A stretch of DNA of 64,000 nucleotides from Parietaria judaica (lineage: Eukaryota > Streptophyta > Magnoliopsida > Rosales > Urticaceae). The stretch spans positions 6,672,001 to 6,736,000 of the forward strand of contig OX940863.1 of assembly GCA_954871525.1 (NCBI GenBank). The letters are read 5' to 3'. Below the pieces are notes generated by a model, which searched no databases, had not been told where the DNA came from, and saw only the letters and a list, made by a program, of their open reading frames with translations. The translations under genes and the position numbers were made by a program. Within the stretch, counting starts at the first letter, position 1, and each line of letters begins with the position of its first letter. Shown one piece after another: positions 9,601 through 22,000 of the stretch.

Positions 9601-12600
9601 ACGGTTATATTGGAGCCAAATTACTATGTCATTAAATTGTAATTTCTTTCATTAGGGGTATTTTAGATCTAGCATCATAAAGGGTGTCTAAGCTTATATA
9701 TGGTGTTCACCTTTAGGGTTAGCAGTCAAGTTTGATTCGCGGAATTTCCTGCCGGGTTATGCTTATCAATAAAGAGTTCTTAATTTACTTTGACAACTAT
9801 TTGAATCCTATCAAATTGACTGCGATAGGAGTAACTCATGACCTTATAAATTTTGTTAAGCCTTTTTATGTTATGCCAAATCCTTAACACGAGAATTTAT
9901 TTTGAGATAAAGCATAATGATGAAAAAGAGAAAAGATGTATCACCCGTAGAAACGGAGACAGTCTCTATGCAAGGAATGGCCGCAGCTTGCAACCCTGCT
10001 TGCAGCAGCGTGATTGGAGAAACTGAGCTCCAAAAATTTCCCGAACGATAAACCCCAAGCAGCATCAGACATGATGATCCTGCGGGTTGCTGGAGGGAAA
10101 CCGTTAATCCTAGGGCATCGAAGGCACCTATGCCACATCCATATTTTCCCATCCTTCTCACCCGACAAGAGGATTTCCGGAAGCTTTTTAACCGATATAG
10201 TCAGAGTGCCCTGTCGATGAGTATAGCACTGAACATGTGCTTCTGCTGGCATTTCACAATTATGGCACTGGTAACTCTGCTAGGCAAAAAAAAAAAAGTA
10301 GTTACATAAAAAGCCATATCCAAATGTTTTATAGAGAAAAAGTATATATACAAAAAATAGTAAATATTTCATTTCATTAGGATGTAATAGGACTTGATGT
10401 GATTGGCTGAGAAGCTTTAAAGTAACTCATCAAATGCATTTATAGTTCTGTTACTTATTTTCTTTTTCGATTTTTCTAATTAATATTAAATCTTCTCTCA
10501 CCTGATCAAATAAATTATCTCTTAGAAACCGACCAAGAGGTTTGTCAAAGCTTCCGTAGTATTTTATCCGGAACAGATTGGACCTCTCACAAACCGTTCC
10601 CTTCCAGATGCACCGGGAAGATAAAGAGACCAAAATGCTCTGATGATCAGACGGTGATTGCGGAAACACTTCTCTTAGAAAGCCTGGTTCTACTTGCAAC
10701 ACCGTTGGCTCCTCTACATTAATCGTTCCATTTTCTTGTTGCGTGGAGGATGCGTCCAAACTCGTGGCTACTACACTTTGCTCCGGGGCATCAAAAGAGC
10801 CCACATCGTTGAACGTGAGATCATTGCCCACCAAAGGAAGGTCATCGCTGACCCCCAAATAAGAACGCGATTCATCTGAGACACATTTCTCAGCAATAGG
10901 AATGGAGTTAAGAGAGGTGTTGGCAGGTAGAGAAGTGTGTCTACTACAAGATTCTGTAGTGCCGATATATGACGAAATTTCCGTCGCAGGCACGCTATTG
11001 GCTCGTGGTGGTTCGTTAAATCCCTTGGACTTTCGAGCAGCATTAAGTACAGAGGAGATGGAATTGTCCATGCTTTTTAATTTATCGGGAATTCCCACAG
11101 GCAACGGAGAGTTCAGCGGGATTTCGGGAAGAGCTGCTCCTTCATCGGCGAGAAAAGACGTCTCCAAAGCCAAGTGATAAGCTGCAAAAACTCCGTACTG
11201 GATTACGTGTTTGACTTTTTTCAGCTCGTCCCCGCTAGCCCCTCTCAACAAAATCTGAATTGAGACAAAGGGACTAAGTCATAACACACAACAAATAATT
11301 CCACATAAAATTTATCAATTTACGAGTTGCAAGTCTTAAAATCATAGAACTCATAGAGGGTGTACTCTCAGAGGCGTTTTTACAGCGGGGCTTGAAAAAA
11401 TATGATCATATAATATAACATATTGATTTGTCTAAGAGCACATATAGATAATAGGGCAATTTTATAGACTTACCGTGCAGCCTAAAGGCTTTGGACAACC
11501 CTCGAAATACATTAGCGTCTTCACCAACTTTTTCCCTCCCTGCCCTGCACTGCCTAGATCCTCCAAACACTTCTCAACTCGGAATCTTTCACAGTATCCA
11601 AGCTTCAGTGACGATATATTGTCAACTGAATGGATTATCGGAGAGCCTGTGCAACGGGATACGCGCTCTAAAAGAGGTTTTTTAACATTTAATACGAGCG
11701 ATATGTCTTTAGCAAGAAGATACTCCTGAGCGTGCCGGGAGACAGACTTCTCTACTAAAAGGACGTCGGGGTTGTGGGCATCGATCTTGGCAACCGTCAT
11801 CCTTAAATGGTCCATTTCCTAAGTAAAAGTGAAAAAATTCGGATATTTTAACATTGGAGAAAATATAAGAGAAGAAAATATAAATAATGAAGGATTGTAA
11901 CCTGCTGCAACAGAGTGTCAAAGCTGGAAAGGTGATTAGTGACCCTCTGGTATTCAAGAGCGCCGCTAAGGATCATGATGCGAGGCTTTACGATCTTTGA
12001 AGTCATTCTCCGATGAGCCACGTTTTTCTTGCATACAACTCCCTTGACCACCATACTAAAAAAGCAAACAAAACTTCAGAAATATTGAAAGCTATATTAT
12101 TCGAGACATTCTAATGCGACATACAAAGCAGTAATATGTTAAATAGTATTAAGTTATTCCGGTATGAGCAAAGGCTGAAAGTGCTAGACAGAGAATCGTG
12201 AAAATCCAGTATTTTGAGACAAAAAAAATAAATTGTGCAACTGTTTTCGGCCAACGATGAAATTACCAGTTACTGGTTTTCACAATTTTTGTTTGTTCTC
12301 GTTTCTTTTTTAATTTCGCTTTAGGGTTGTATGATAGTTTGTACATTTACTTTGATTTGCAGTATGAAACAATGGGCAATTGGACGTGTAATTTTGATTC
12401 GGAAAAAGAATTTAAGAAACTGATTTTATATAGGTATCAGTTACGTGTTTCGCCCCTACCTAATATAAAGCAACATACAAAAATATGTAATAACAGTGAA
12501 ATGGAAATCGCAGAATTTACCTATCACTACGATGTCCCGAACCTATGCATTTCACTTTAACATAACCACCGGGATCCATCCCTCCGCCTTTACTCATATC

Positions 12601-14036
12601 CGGCTTCAGCAGCGTCGCAGCCTCCCACGAGAGTTGTGTCACTATATCCAACCAGCTCTCACTCTCTTCTTCGTCGCTGCTGATAAGAAGGTTCTCAACC
12701 TGCAAAAGCTGAGCCACCAGAGCCCTGAAGTGCCCGTCAACCACATTCTTCATGGCGTTCTTCTGCTCCTCACCCTCACGATCCCTACTACGCGACTCCT
12801 CGCTCCCAAAACTGCTCGACTTCTGCAAATAGCCCCACTCTCCGGTGGCATTTCCGTACTCGTCGTCGTCATCGTAAATTTCGGCCTCCCTTTCATCTTC
12901 TTCATCTTCCGGTTCCGGTGGGAGCCAGAGAAGCCCGTTGTTCTCGAAATCCACGGGCTCGGAGCCGACTTCGGCGCTGGCATAGAGCGAGGAAGAGGCT
13001 TCGCAGTCGTCCTGTGAGTCGAAACGTCGGTGTTGCAAAGGAGAGCTGCTTCCGGATTCCATGTTATCGACGTACGGATGTCCCTTGTTGTGCAATCCGT
13101 CGTCGTTCGTCGCGTCAAACTCAAGTTGACTGGAGAATGAGTTGACTGAAGAATAGTGCGTCACTTCGGAATCCATTTGGAACGAGTCGTACGCATAGTC
13201 ATCGTCCTCGGCCCTGGCACTAAAGAAGGGTAAAGGAAGCAAGTAATGAATCTTAAGTGGTGCATTAGGGACAAAAATTCAAAAATCAGAGGTGCGAAAT
13301 AGTCATTAAAAGTCAGAAAAGTTTTATCAATTTCAAAAAATCCATAGATATACAAAAGATATACAAATAGACCATGCAATATGTATCTAAGACGAGAGAA
13401 AACTACCAACCTTTTCATTAAAACTCCATATCGATCCGAAGATTGATCTCCTGTGTGTCTGACAAGCTCATTGCTCCGTCCTGGTCCCGCGTCGCCTTCT
13501 CCGTTCACGCTTGCTTCCACCATAGACGACGCAAGGGAGCTCATATCAGAATCGTGCTGAGGCTGCTGATACGGTCCAGATGAATACGGCGTTGAGCCGA
13601 GAGTATTAACACTGCTGTTAACAGTTCCACTGGATTGCGAGCTGGCCAAACTCAAAGCCGATGGTGAAGCGCTAAGGCCTGAATTCGACGCCTGAACCTC
13701 ATTATCCAAAGCAGCAGCTACGCGCTGGCGTTGCTTGTAACAGAAGTTACAAGCCCGGATCCTCTCGGTCTCTTCCTCTTGTTCCACCCTCGAATTTTCA
13801 CTGGATACAACCGGAACCGAGTTCGCGGTGCACTTACCACAGAAAACCCGGCCGCAGAGCCGGCAGTGGTGCCTGCGGTTGAACAAGGTGAACTGCGAAT
13901 CGCACTCGTAGCAGACGAGACAGCTCTGATCGGGCATCCAGAAGTCCCGCGACACATCAGACGGCCCGGATCGCCCCGAGATCCAAGTCTTCATCACTCC
14001 GACTAGCTGGTAGAATGTCTTGTAAGTTGCATCCAT
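6683..14036 (-). CDS. FAB1: FAB1-type 1-phosphatidylinositol-3-phosphate 5-kinase (PIKfyve homologue)
   Basis: This kinase makes PI(3,5)P2 from PI3P on endosomal and vacuolar membranes and is needed for endomembrane trafficking and vacuole homeostasis. I resolve eleven exons: 14036-13411, 13219-12521, 12055-11902, 11818-11474, 11254-10502, 10279-9945, 9532-9409, 9339-9184, 9041-7602, 7357-7091 and 7009-6683. All ten introns are GT-AG and phases agree, giving 1742 codons including TGA, so 1741 residues. That is close to the usual length of plant FAB1A/B. Domains are FYVE (about 33-105), acidic linker (about 210-420), TCP-1/Cpn60-like domain (about 430-720), a Cys-rich segment (SYQCHNCEMP, RCLRCPR, CGHSLHRDCLRFYGFGKM), a Ser-rich linker, and the PIP-kinase domain (about 1440-1720). 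Catalytic motifs YDLKGSA, MDYSLLVGLDED and IIDFMRQYTWDK are intact. The start was chosen as the first in-frame ATG before the FYVE domain. No frameshift or internal stop is seen. Confidence 0.96.
6720..7910 (-). other. FAB1: PIP-kinase catalytic domain of FAB1
   Basis: Spans the end of exon 9 and exons 10-11. Key residues are the lysine in RFVIKQV (nucleotide site), DLKGS with K1579, the DYSLLVG block, and D1659 in IIDFMRQ (metal-binding aspartate). The specificity loop is GPKNAAPTVISPIQYKKRFR near the C-terminus. All are present, so the kinase should be active. Confidence 0.92.
10700..12560 (-). other. FAB1: TCP-1/Cpn60-like domain of FAB1
   Basis: Runs from the end of exon 2 through exons 3 and 4 into exon 5. 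Family-typical segments include DPGGYVKVKCIGSG, KNVAHRRMTSKIVKPRIM, MILSGALEYQRV, DVLLVEKSVSRHAQEYL and GVFAAYHLALETSFLADEGA. In PIKfyve/Fab1 proteins this region acts in assembly with the scaffold Vac14 and the phosphatase Fig4. Domain edges are approximate. Confidence 0.85.
13722..13940 (-). other. FAB1: FYVE zinc-finger domain of FAB1
   Basis: Encoded wholly in exon 1. WMPD (residues 33-36) matches the WxxD motif. RRHHCR (54-59) is the PI3P-binding basic motif. RACNFC (94-99) stands in for the RVC motif, with Ala replacing the usual Val. The zinc-binding pairs read as C42/C45, C58/C61, C66/C69 and C96/C99. The presence of FYVE places the gene with the FAB1A/B branch; plant FAB1C/D lack it. 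Confidence 0.93.
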
Positions 14037-15529
14037 GTAAACACAATCCCAGTACTCCTCGCATCATGATAAGCTCACTCGCCATTCCTACCAAGCCATG
14101 TCTCAGTCACACACACACACACAAAATAAACCCATAAAACAACACAAACTGTATCTCCTTCACTGATCAAATCGAAACCCTTGAGAAACGCACAGAAATC
14201 TCAATTCCAATCAAAACAAACCCTCGAATTCTCACACGGAGAAGCGAAATGAATCAAAAACTTGCCCTAGAAACACCAAATTGATTACCATATATAAAGC
14301 GGCAATCAGAGAGAGAGAAAGGGAGCGAGATCACAATCGGGATCCTCAGTCGTCGCCACGTGTCCACTCGAAACCGTGATCGCACCGAAAGCGATTCACC
14401 ATGGATTTTCAACGCCAAAAGTCTCGAATCTCTGGAATCATCATCGCCGTCGTCGTCGTCGTCGAACAACACTACTCGCGGTTCTCCGACATTTATACAG
14501 ACCAATCGAACCAGAGCGAATGAAATTCAAACAGCTACGAAACGAAATCGACCTTAATTATTATTAAAATAAATAAATAAACAATTCCTCTTATCTCTCT
14601 CTCTCTCTGGCACTGTTGTCTTTCGTCACGACATTGAAAACCATAAAATTAAAAATTAAAAATTAAAAATTAAATCAAGAGAAAAAGAAACAGCCTTCGA
14701 TCTTCTCTTCCTCAATTTCTTAATTGAAAGAAATGATTGACTCATTTTTATTTATTTTTTATTTTCCTGTGGTATAGATAGAGACTTCCAGTTTCTGCGT
14801 GTTCGCATGTTGCAATTTCAGTTGCTATCGCCACGAAACGACGTAGTTTTGGTGGCGTTTGGGAATTCTCTTTATCCCCAAAATGCCCTCCACTAATCAA
14901 ATCCCGTAATTATAGTGAACCGCCGTCGTTTCTCCACGCGGTTCGGAGCGTTGCGGGAAATATTTGATGTGCCGAAACTGCCCCTGGGGCTGAGGCTTGC
15001 GCGTGCGAAATTTTGTGTGCGTTCTGGTAATTTCGCTGAAGCCGCGTTGACTTGCGAGCTTGGGTTATCACGGAAACACCACTCTTTTTTATTTAATTTT
15101 CTGCTTATTTTGTGGGGAAATAAACAGCAAAGCAAAATAAAATAAAACAAGCCTTTTATTTTATTAATTTTACTGTTGTGGATTAGTAGCAATAGCATAT
15201 AGTCATATACTATATAATGTATATTAATATTATAATCACTATCTTATTGGAATATGAAACATAGAGTCGTAACCAATCCAAAAATTATTGCCAAAATCTC
15301 GAGTCCTTTTCTTTCTTCTAAAGATATCGAATTTGTTATCATTGAAAATTAATATTAAATAAAAATTATATCATTTATGGCTTAAAATTATAATGTACAC
15401 ATTTAGGTGACCGTATTAAAGTTGACCATGGACAGACATCGTTATCATATGGTACCACCAATTTAATGCTTAGCCTTGGTCAATAATAGAGGACATAACT
15501 GAAAAGAGATAAGGGAAGCAAAAGTGTTT
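14037..15529. other. FAB1 5' flank between the kinase gene and the satellite
   Basis: This interval must contain the 5' UTR and promoter of FAB1. On the - strand there is a pyrimidine-rich run (complement of 14309-14329) that fits a plant leader, a short CGT run near 14445-14464, and a TTAAAAA-type tandem run at about 14648-14674. A GC-richer patch at about 14815-15080 has overlapping open frames on both strands, none with recognisable content. No TATA box could be fixed with confidence, and a leader intron cannot be excluded. No other gene is supported. Confidence 0.5.
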
Positions 15530-15572
15530 TTTATAACAATTATATCGAACGGTCATTGTTTTTATTATTTTA

Positions 15573-15717
15573 GGGCTTATACATTGGAATTGGAATATAA
15601 CAAGAGTTCTCATGCAAAAATATGCAAGGATTAAATTGTTGACGAGAAATGAGCATTTCTTTATTTTACATTGTTTACGACCTAAAAGTCTAACCAATTG
15701 AAAAAATAATGATTTTA
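15573..15717 (+). repeat. First, internally truncated satellite monomer
   Basis: The first recognisable monomer is 145 bp, about 27 bp short, because nearly all of the palindromic block is missing (GAGAAATGAGCATTTC remains). Just left of it, 15530-15572 still resembles the end of a monomer (TCGAAC, then TTATTATTTTAGGG), so the array boundary is a decayed monomer rather than a clean break. Confidence 0.85.
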
Positions 15718-15735
15718 GGGCTTATACATTAGAAT

Positions 15736-18700
15736 TTGAATATAACAAGAGTTCTCATACCAAAATATGCAAGGATTAAATTGTTGACGAGAAATCCCAT
15801 AGGAAATGCTATAGCATTTCCTATAGCATTTCTTTATTTTACATTTTTTACAACCTTAAATTTCGAACCAATTGAAAAAATAATGATTTTAAAGCTTATA
15901 CATTGGAATTTGAATATAACAAGAGTTCTCATGCAAAAATATGCAAGGATTAAATTGTTGACGGGAAATGCCATAGGAAATGCTATAGCATTTCCTATAG
16001 CATTTCTTTATTTTACATTTTTTACAACCTTAAATTTCGAACCAATTGAAAAAATAATTATTTTAAAGCTTATAAATTGGAATTTGAATATAACAAGAGT
16101 TCTCATGCAAAAATATGCAAGGATTAAATTGTTGACGAGAAATGCCATAGGAAATACTAGCATTTCCTATAGCATTTCTTTATTTTACATTGTTTACGAC
16201 CTAAAATTTCAAACCAATTGAAAAAACAATGATTATAGGGCTTATACATTGGAATTTGAATATAACAAGAGTTCTCATGCAAAAATATGCAAGGATTAAA
16301 TTGTTGACGAGAAATGCCATACGAAATGCTATAGCATTTCCTATAGCATTTCTTTATTTTACATTTTTTACAACCTTAAATTTCAAACCAATTGAAAAAA
16401 TAATGATTTTAGGGCTTATACATTGGAATTTGAATATAACAAGAGTTCTCATGCAAAAATAAGCAAGGATTAAATTGTTGACGAGAAATGCCATAGGAAA
16501 TGCTATAGCATTTCCTATAGCATTTCTTTATTTTACATTTTTTACAACCTTAAATTTCGAACCAATTGAAAAAATAATGATTTTAAAGCTTATACATTGG
16601 AATTTGAATATAACAAGAGTTCTCATGCAAAAATATGCAAGGATTAAATTGTTGACGGGAAATGCCATAGGAAATGCTATAGCATTTCCTATAGCATTTC
16701 TTTATTTTACATTTTTTACAACCTTAAATTTCGAACCAATTGAAAAAATAATTATTTTAAAGCTTATAAATTGGAATTTAAATATAACAAGAGTTCTCAT
16801 GCAAAAATATGCAAGGATTAAATTGTTGACGAGAAATGCCATAGGAAATACTAGCATTTCCTATAGCATTTCTTTATTTTACATTGTTTACGACCTAAAA
16901 TTTCAAACCAATTGAAAAAACAATGATTATAGGGCTTATACATTGGAATTTGAATATAACAAGAGTTCTCATGCAAAAATATGCAAGGATTAAATTGTTG
17001 ACGAGAAATGCCATACGAAATGCTATAGCATTTCCTATAGCATTTCTTTATTTTACATTTTTTACAACCTTAAATTTCAAACCAATTGAAAAAATAATGA
17101 TTTTAGGGCTTATACATTGGAATTTGAATATAACAAGAGTTCTCATGCAAAAATAAGCAAGGATTAAATTGTTGACGAGAAATGCCATAGCATTTCCTAT
17201 AGCATTTCTTTATTTTACATTTTTTACAACCTTAAATTTCGAACCAATTGAAAAAATAATGATTTTAAAGCTTATAAATTGGAATTTGAATATAACAAGA
17301 GTTCTCATGCAAAAATATGCAAGGATTAAATTGTTGACGAGAAATGCTATAGGAAATACTAGCATTTCCTATAGCATTTCTTTATTTTACATTGTTTACG
17401 ACCTAAAATTTCAAACCAATTGAAAAAAAAATGATTATAGGGCTTATAAATTGGAATTTGAATATAACAAGAGTTCTCATGCAAAAATATGCAAGGATTA
17501 AATTGTTGACGAGAAATGCCATAGGAAATGCTATAACATTTCCTATAGCATTTCTTTATTTTACATTTTTTACAACCTTAAATTTCAAACCAATTGAAAA
17601 AATAATGATTTTAGGGCTTATACATTGGAATTTGAATATAACAAGAGTTCTCATGCAAAAATATGCAAGGATTAAATTGTTGACGAGAAATGCCATAGGA
17701 AATACTAGCATTTCCTATAGCATTTCTTTATTTTACATTGTTTACGACCTAAAATTTCAAACCAATTGAAAAAAAAATGATTATAGGGCTTATACATTGG
17801 AATTTGAATATAACAAGAGTTCTCATGCAAAAATATGCAAGGATTAAATTGTTGACGAGAAATGCCATACGAAATGCTATAGCATTTCCTATAGCATTTC
17901 TTTATTTTACATTTTTTACAACCTTAAATTTCAAACCAATTGAAAAAATAATGATTTTAGGGCTTATACATTGGAATTTGAATATAACAAGAGTTCTCAT
18001 GCAAAAATATGCAAGGATTAAATTGTTGACGAGAAATGCCATAGGAAATGCTATAGCATTTCCTATAGCATTTCTTTATTTTACATTTTTTACAACCTTA
18101 AATTTCGAACCAATTGAAAAAATAATGATTTTAAAGCTTATAAATTGGAATTTGAATATAACAAGAGTTCTCATGCAAAAATATGCAAGGATTAAATTGT
18201 TGACGAGAAATGCCATAGGAAATACTAGCATTTCCTATAGCATTTCTTTATTTTACATTGTTTACGACTTAAAATTTCAAACCAATTGAAAAAAAAAATG
18301 ATTATAGGGCTTATACATTGGAATTTGAATATAACAAGAGTTCTCATGCAAAAATATGCAAGGATTAAATTGTTGACGCGAAATGCCATAGGAAATGCTA
18401 TAGCATTTCCTATAGCATTTCTTTATTTTACATTTTTTACAACCTTAAATTTCAAACCAATTGAAAAAATAATGATTTTAGGGCTTATACATTGGAATTT
18501 GAATATAACAAGAGTTCTCATGCAAAAATATGCAAGGATTAAATTGTTGACGAGAAACGCCATAGGAAATGCTATAGAATTTCTTTATTTTACATTTTTT
18601 ACAACCTTAAATTTCGAACCAATTGAAAAAATAATTATTTTAGGGCTTATACATTGGAATTGGAATATAACAAGAGTTCTCATGCAAAAATATGCAAGGA

Positions 18701-18960
18701 TTAAAATGTTGACGAGAAATGCCATAGGAAATGCTATAGCATTTCCTATAGCATTTCTTTATTTTACATTTTTTACAACCTTAAATTTCGAACCAATTGA
18801 AAAAATAATGATTTTAGGGCTTATACATTGGAATTTTAATATTACAAGCGTTCTCATGCAAAAATATGCAAGGATTAAATTGTTGACGTTAAATTCCATA
18901 GGAAATGCTATAGCATTTCCTATAGCATTTCTTTATTTTACATTGTTTACGACCTAAAAG
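15736..18960 (+). repeat. Proximal satellite block with a 694-bp four-monomer repeat
   Basis: Private variants recur 694 bp apart. AAAAATAAGCAAGG occurs near 16454 and 17148. ATTATTTTAAAGCTTATAAA occurs near 16055 and 16749. The CATACGAAATGC monomer follows near 16318 and 17012. This points to a four-monomer tandem duplication at the gene-proximal edge. Confidence 0.8.
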
Positions 18961-19028
18961 TCGAACCAATTGAAAAAATAATTATTTTAGGGCTTATACA
19001 TTGGAATTGGAATATAACAAGAGTTCTC

Positions 19029-22000
19029 ATGCAAAAATATACAAGGATTAAATTGTTGACGAGAAATGCCATAGGAAATGCTAGCATTTCCTATAACATT
19101 TCTTTATTTTACATTGTTTACGACCTAAAAGTCGAACCAATTGAAAAAATAATGATTTTAGGGCTTATACATTGGAATTTGAATATAAAAAGAGTTCTCA
19201 TACCAAAATATGCAAGGATTAAATTGTTGACGAGAAATCCCATAGGAAATGCTATAGCATTTCCTATAGCATTTCTTTATTTTACATTTTTTACAACCTT
19301 AAATTTCGAACCAATTGAAAAAATAATGATTTTAAAGCTTATACATTGGAATTTGAATATAACAAGAGTTCTCATGCAAAAATATGCAAGGATTAAATTG
19401 TTGACGGGAAATGCCATAGGAAATGCTATAGCATTTCCTATAGCATTTCTTTATTTTACATTTTTTACAACCTTAAATTTCGAACCAATTGAAAAAATAA
19501 TGATTTTAAAGCTTATAAATTGGAATTTGAATATAACAAGAGTTCTCATGCAAAAATATGCAAGGATTAAATTGTTGACGAGAAATGCCATAGGAAATAC
19601 TAGCATTTCCTATAGCATTTCTTTATTTTACATTGTTTACGACCTAAAATTTCAAACCAATTGAAAAAAAAAAATGATTATAGGGCTTATACATTGGAAT
19701 TTGAATATAACAAGAGTTCTCATGCAAAAATATGCAAGGATTAAATTGTTGACGCGAAATGCCAGAGGAAATGCTATAGCATTTCCTATAGCATTTCTTT
19801 ATTTTACATTTTTTACAACCTTAAATTTCAAACCAATTGAAAAAATAATGATTTTAGGGCTTATACATTGGAATTTGAATATAACAAGAGTTCTCATGCA
19901 AAAATATGCAAGGATTAAATTGTTGACGAGAAACGCCATAGGAAATGCTATAGAATTTCTTTATTTTACATTTTTTACAACCTTAAATTTTGAACCAATT
20001 GAAAAAATAATTATTTTAGGGCTTATACATTGGAATTGGAATATAACAAGAGTTCTCATGCAAAAATATGCAAGGATTAAAATGTTGACGAGAAATGCCA
20101 TAGGAAATGCTATATCATTTCCTATAGCATTTCTTTATTTTACATTTTTTACAACCTTAAATTTCGAACCAATTGAAAAAATAATGATTTTAGGGCTTAT
20201 ACATTGGAATTTTAATATTACAAGCGTTCTCATGCAAAAATATGCAAGGATTAAATTGTTGACGTTAAATTCCATAGGAAATGCTATAGCATTTCCTATA
20301 GCATTTCTTTATTTTACATTGTTTACGACCTAAAAGTCGAACCAATTGAAAAAATAATTATTTTAGGGCTTATACATTGGAATTGGAATATAACAAGAGT
20401 TCTCATGCAAAAATATACAAGGATTAAATTGTTGACGAGAAATGCCATAGGAAATGCTAGCATTTCCTATAACATTTCTTTATTTTACATTGTTTACGAC
20501 CTAAAAGTCGAACCAATTGAAAAAATAATGATTTTAGGGCTTATACATTGGAATTTGAATATAACAAGAGTTCTCATACCAAAATATGCAAGGATTAAAT
20601 TGTTGACGAGAAATCCTATAGGAAATGCTATAGCATTTCCTATAGCATTTCTTTATTTTATATTTTTTACAACCTTAAATTTCGAACCAATTGAAAAAAT
20701 AATGATTTTAAAGCTTATACATTGGAATTTGAATATAACAAGAGTTCTCATGCAAAAATATGCAAGGATTAAATTGTTGACGAGAAATGCCATAGGAAAT
20801 GCTATAGCATTTCCTATAGCATTTCTTTATTTTACATTTTTTACAACCTTAAATTTCGAACCCATTGAAAAAATAATGATTTTAAAGCTTATAAATTGGA
20901 ATTTGAATATAACAAGAGTTCTCATGCAAAAATATGCAGGGATTAAATTGTTGACGAGAAATGCCATAGGAAATACTAGCATTTCCTATAGCATTTCTTT
21001 ATTTTACATTGTTTACGACCTAAAATTTCAAACCAATTGAAAAAAAAATGATTATAGGGCTTATACATTGGAATTTGAATATATCAAGAGTTCTCATGCA
21101 AAAATATGCAAGGATTAAATTGTTGACGCGAAATGCCAGAGGAAATGCTAGCATTTCCTATAGCATTTCTTTATTTTACATTTTTTACAACCTTAAATTT
21201 CAAACCAATTGAAAAAATAATTATTTTAGGGCTTATACATTGGAATTTGAATATAACAAGAGTTCTCATGCAAAAATATGCAAGGATTAAATTGTTGACG
21301 AGAAACGCCATAGGAAATGCTATAGAATTTTTTATTTTACATTTTTTACAACCTTAAATTTTGAACCAATTGAAAAAATAATTATTTTAGGGCTTATACA
21401 TTGGAATTGGAATATAACAAGAGTTCTCATGCAAAAATATGCAAGGATTAAAATGTTGACGAGAAATGCCATAGGAAATGCTATATCATTTCCTATAGCA
21501 TTTCTTTATTTTACATTTTTTACAACCTTAAATTTCGAACCTATTGAAAAAATAATGATTTTAGGGCTTATACATTGGAATTTTAATATTACAAGCGTTC
21601 TCATGCAAAAATATGCAAGGATTAAATTGTTGACGTTAAATTCCATAGGAAATGCTATAGCATTTCCTATAGCATTTCTTTATTTTACATTGTTTACGAC
21701 CTAAAAGTCGAACCAATTGAAAAAATAATTATTTTAGGGCTTATACATTGGAATTGGAATATAACAAGAGTTCTCATGCAAAAATATACAAGGATTAAAT
21801 TGTTGACGAGAAATGCCATAGGAAATGCTAGCATTTCCTATAACATTTCTTTATTTTACATTGTTTACGACCTAAAAGTCGAACCAATTGAAAAAATAAT
21901 GATTTTAGGGCTTATACATTGGAATTTGAATATAACAAGAGTTCTCATACCAAAATATGCAAGGATTAAATTGTTGACGAGAAATCCCATAGGAAATGCT

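Noticed and set aside
12541..12543. Earlier donor site for FAB1 intron 2 (ATAG|GTTC)
   Set aside because: It breaks the reading frame with exon 3. The donor at 12520 (GATAG|GTAAATT) keeps phase and retains the expected SGHRSD segment before MVVKG.
14893..15198. Overlapping open frames on both strands upstream of FAB1
   Set aside because: No motif, no splice context, and mutually overlapping. Probably a GC-richer promoter-distal patch.
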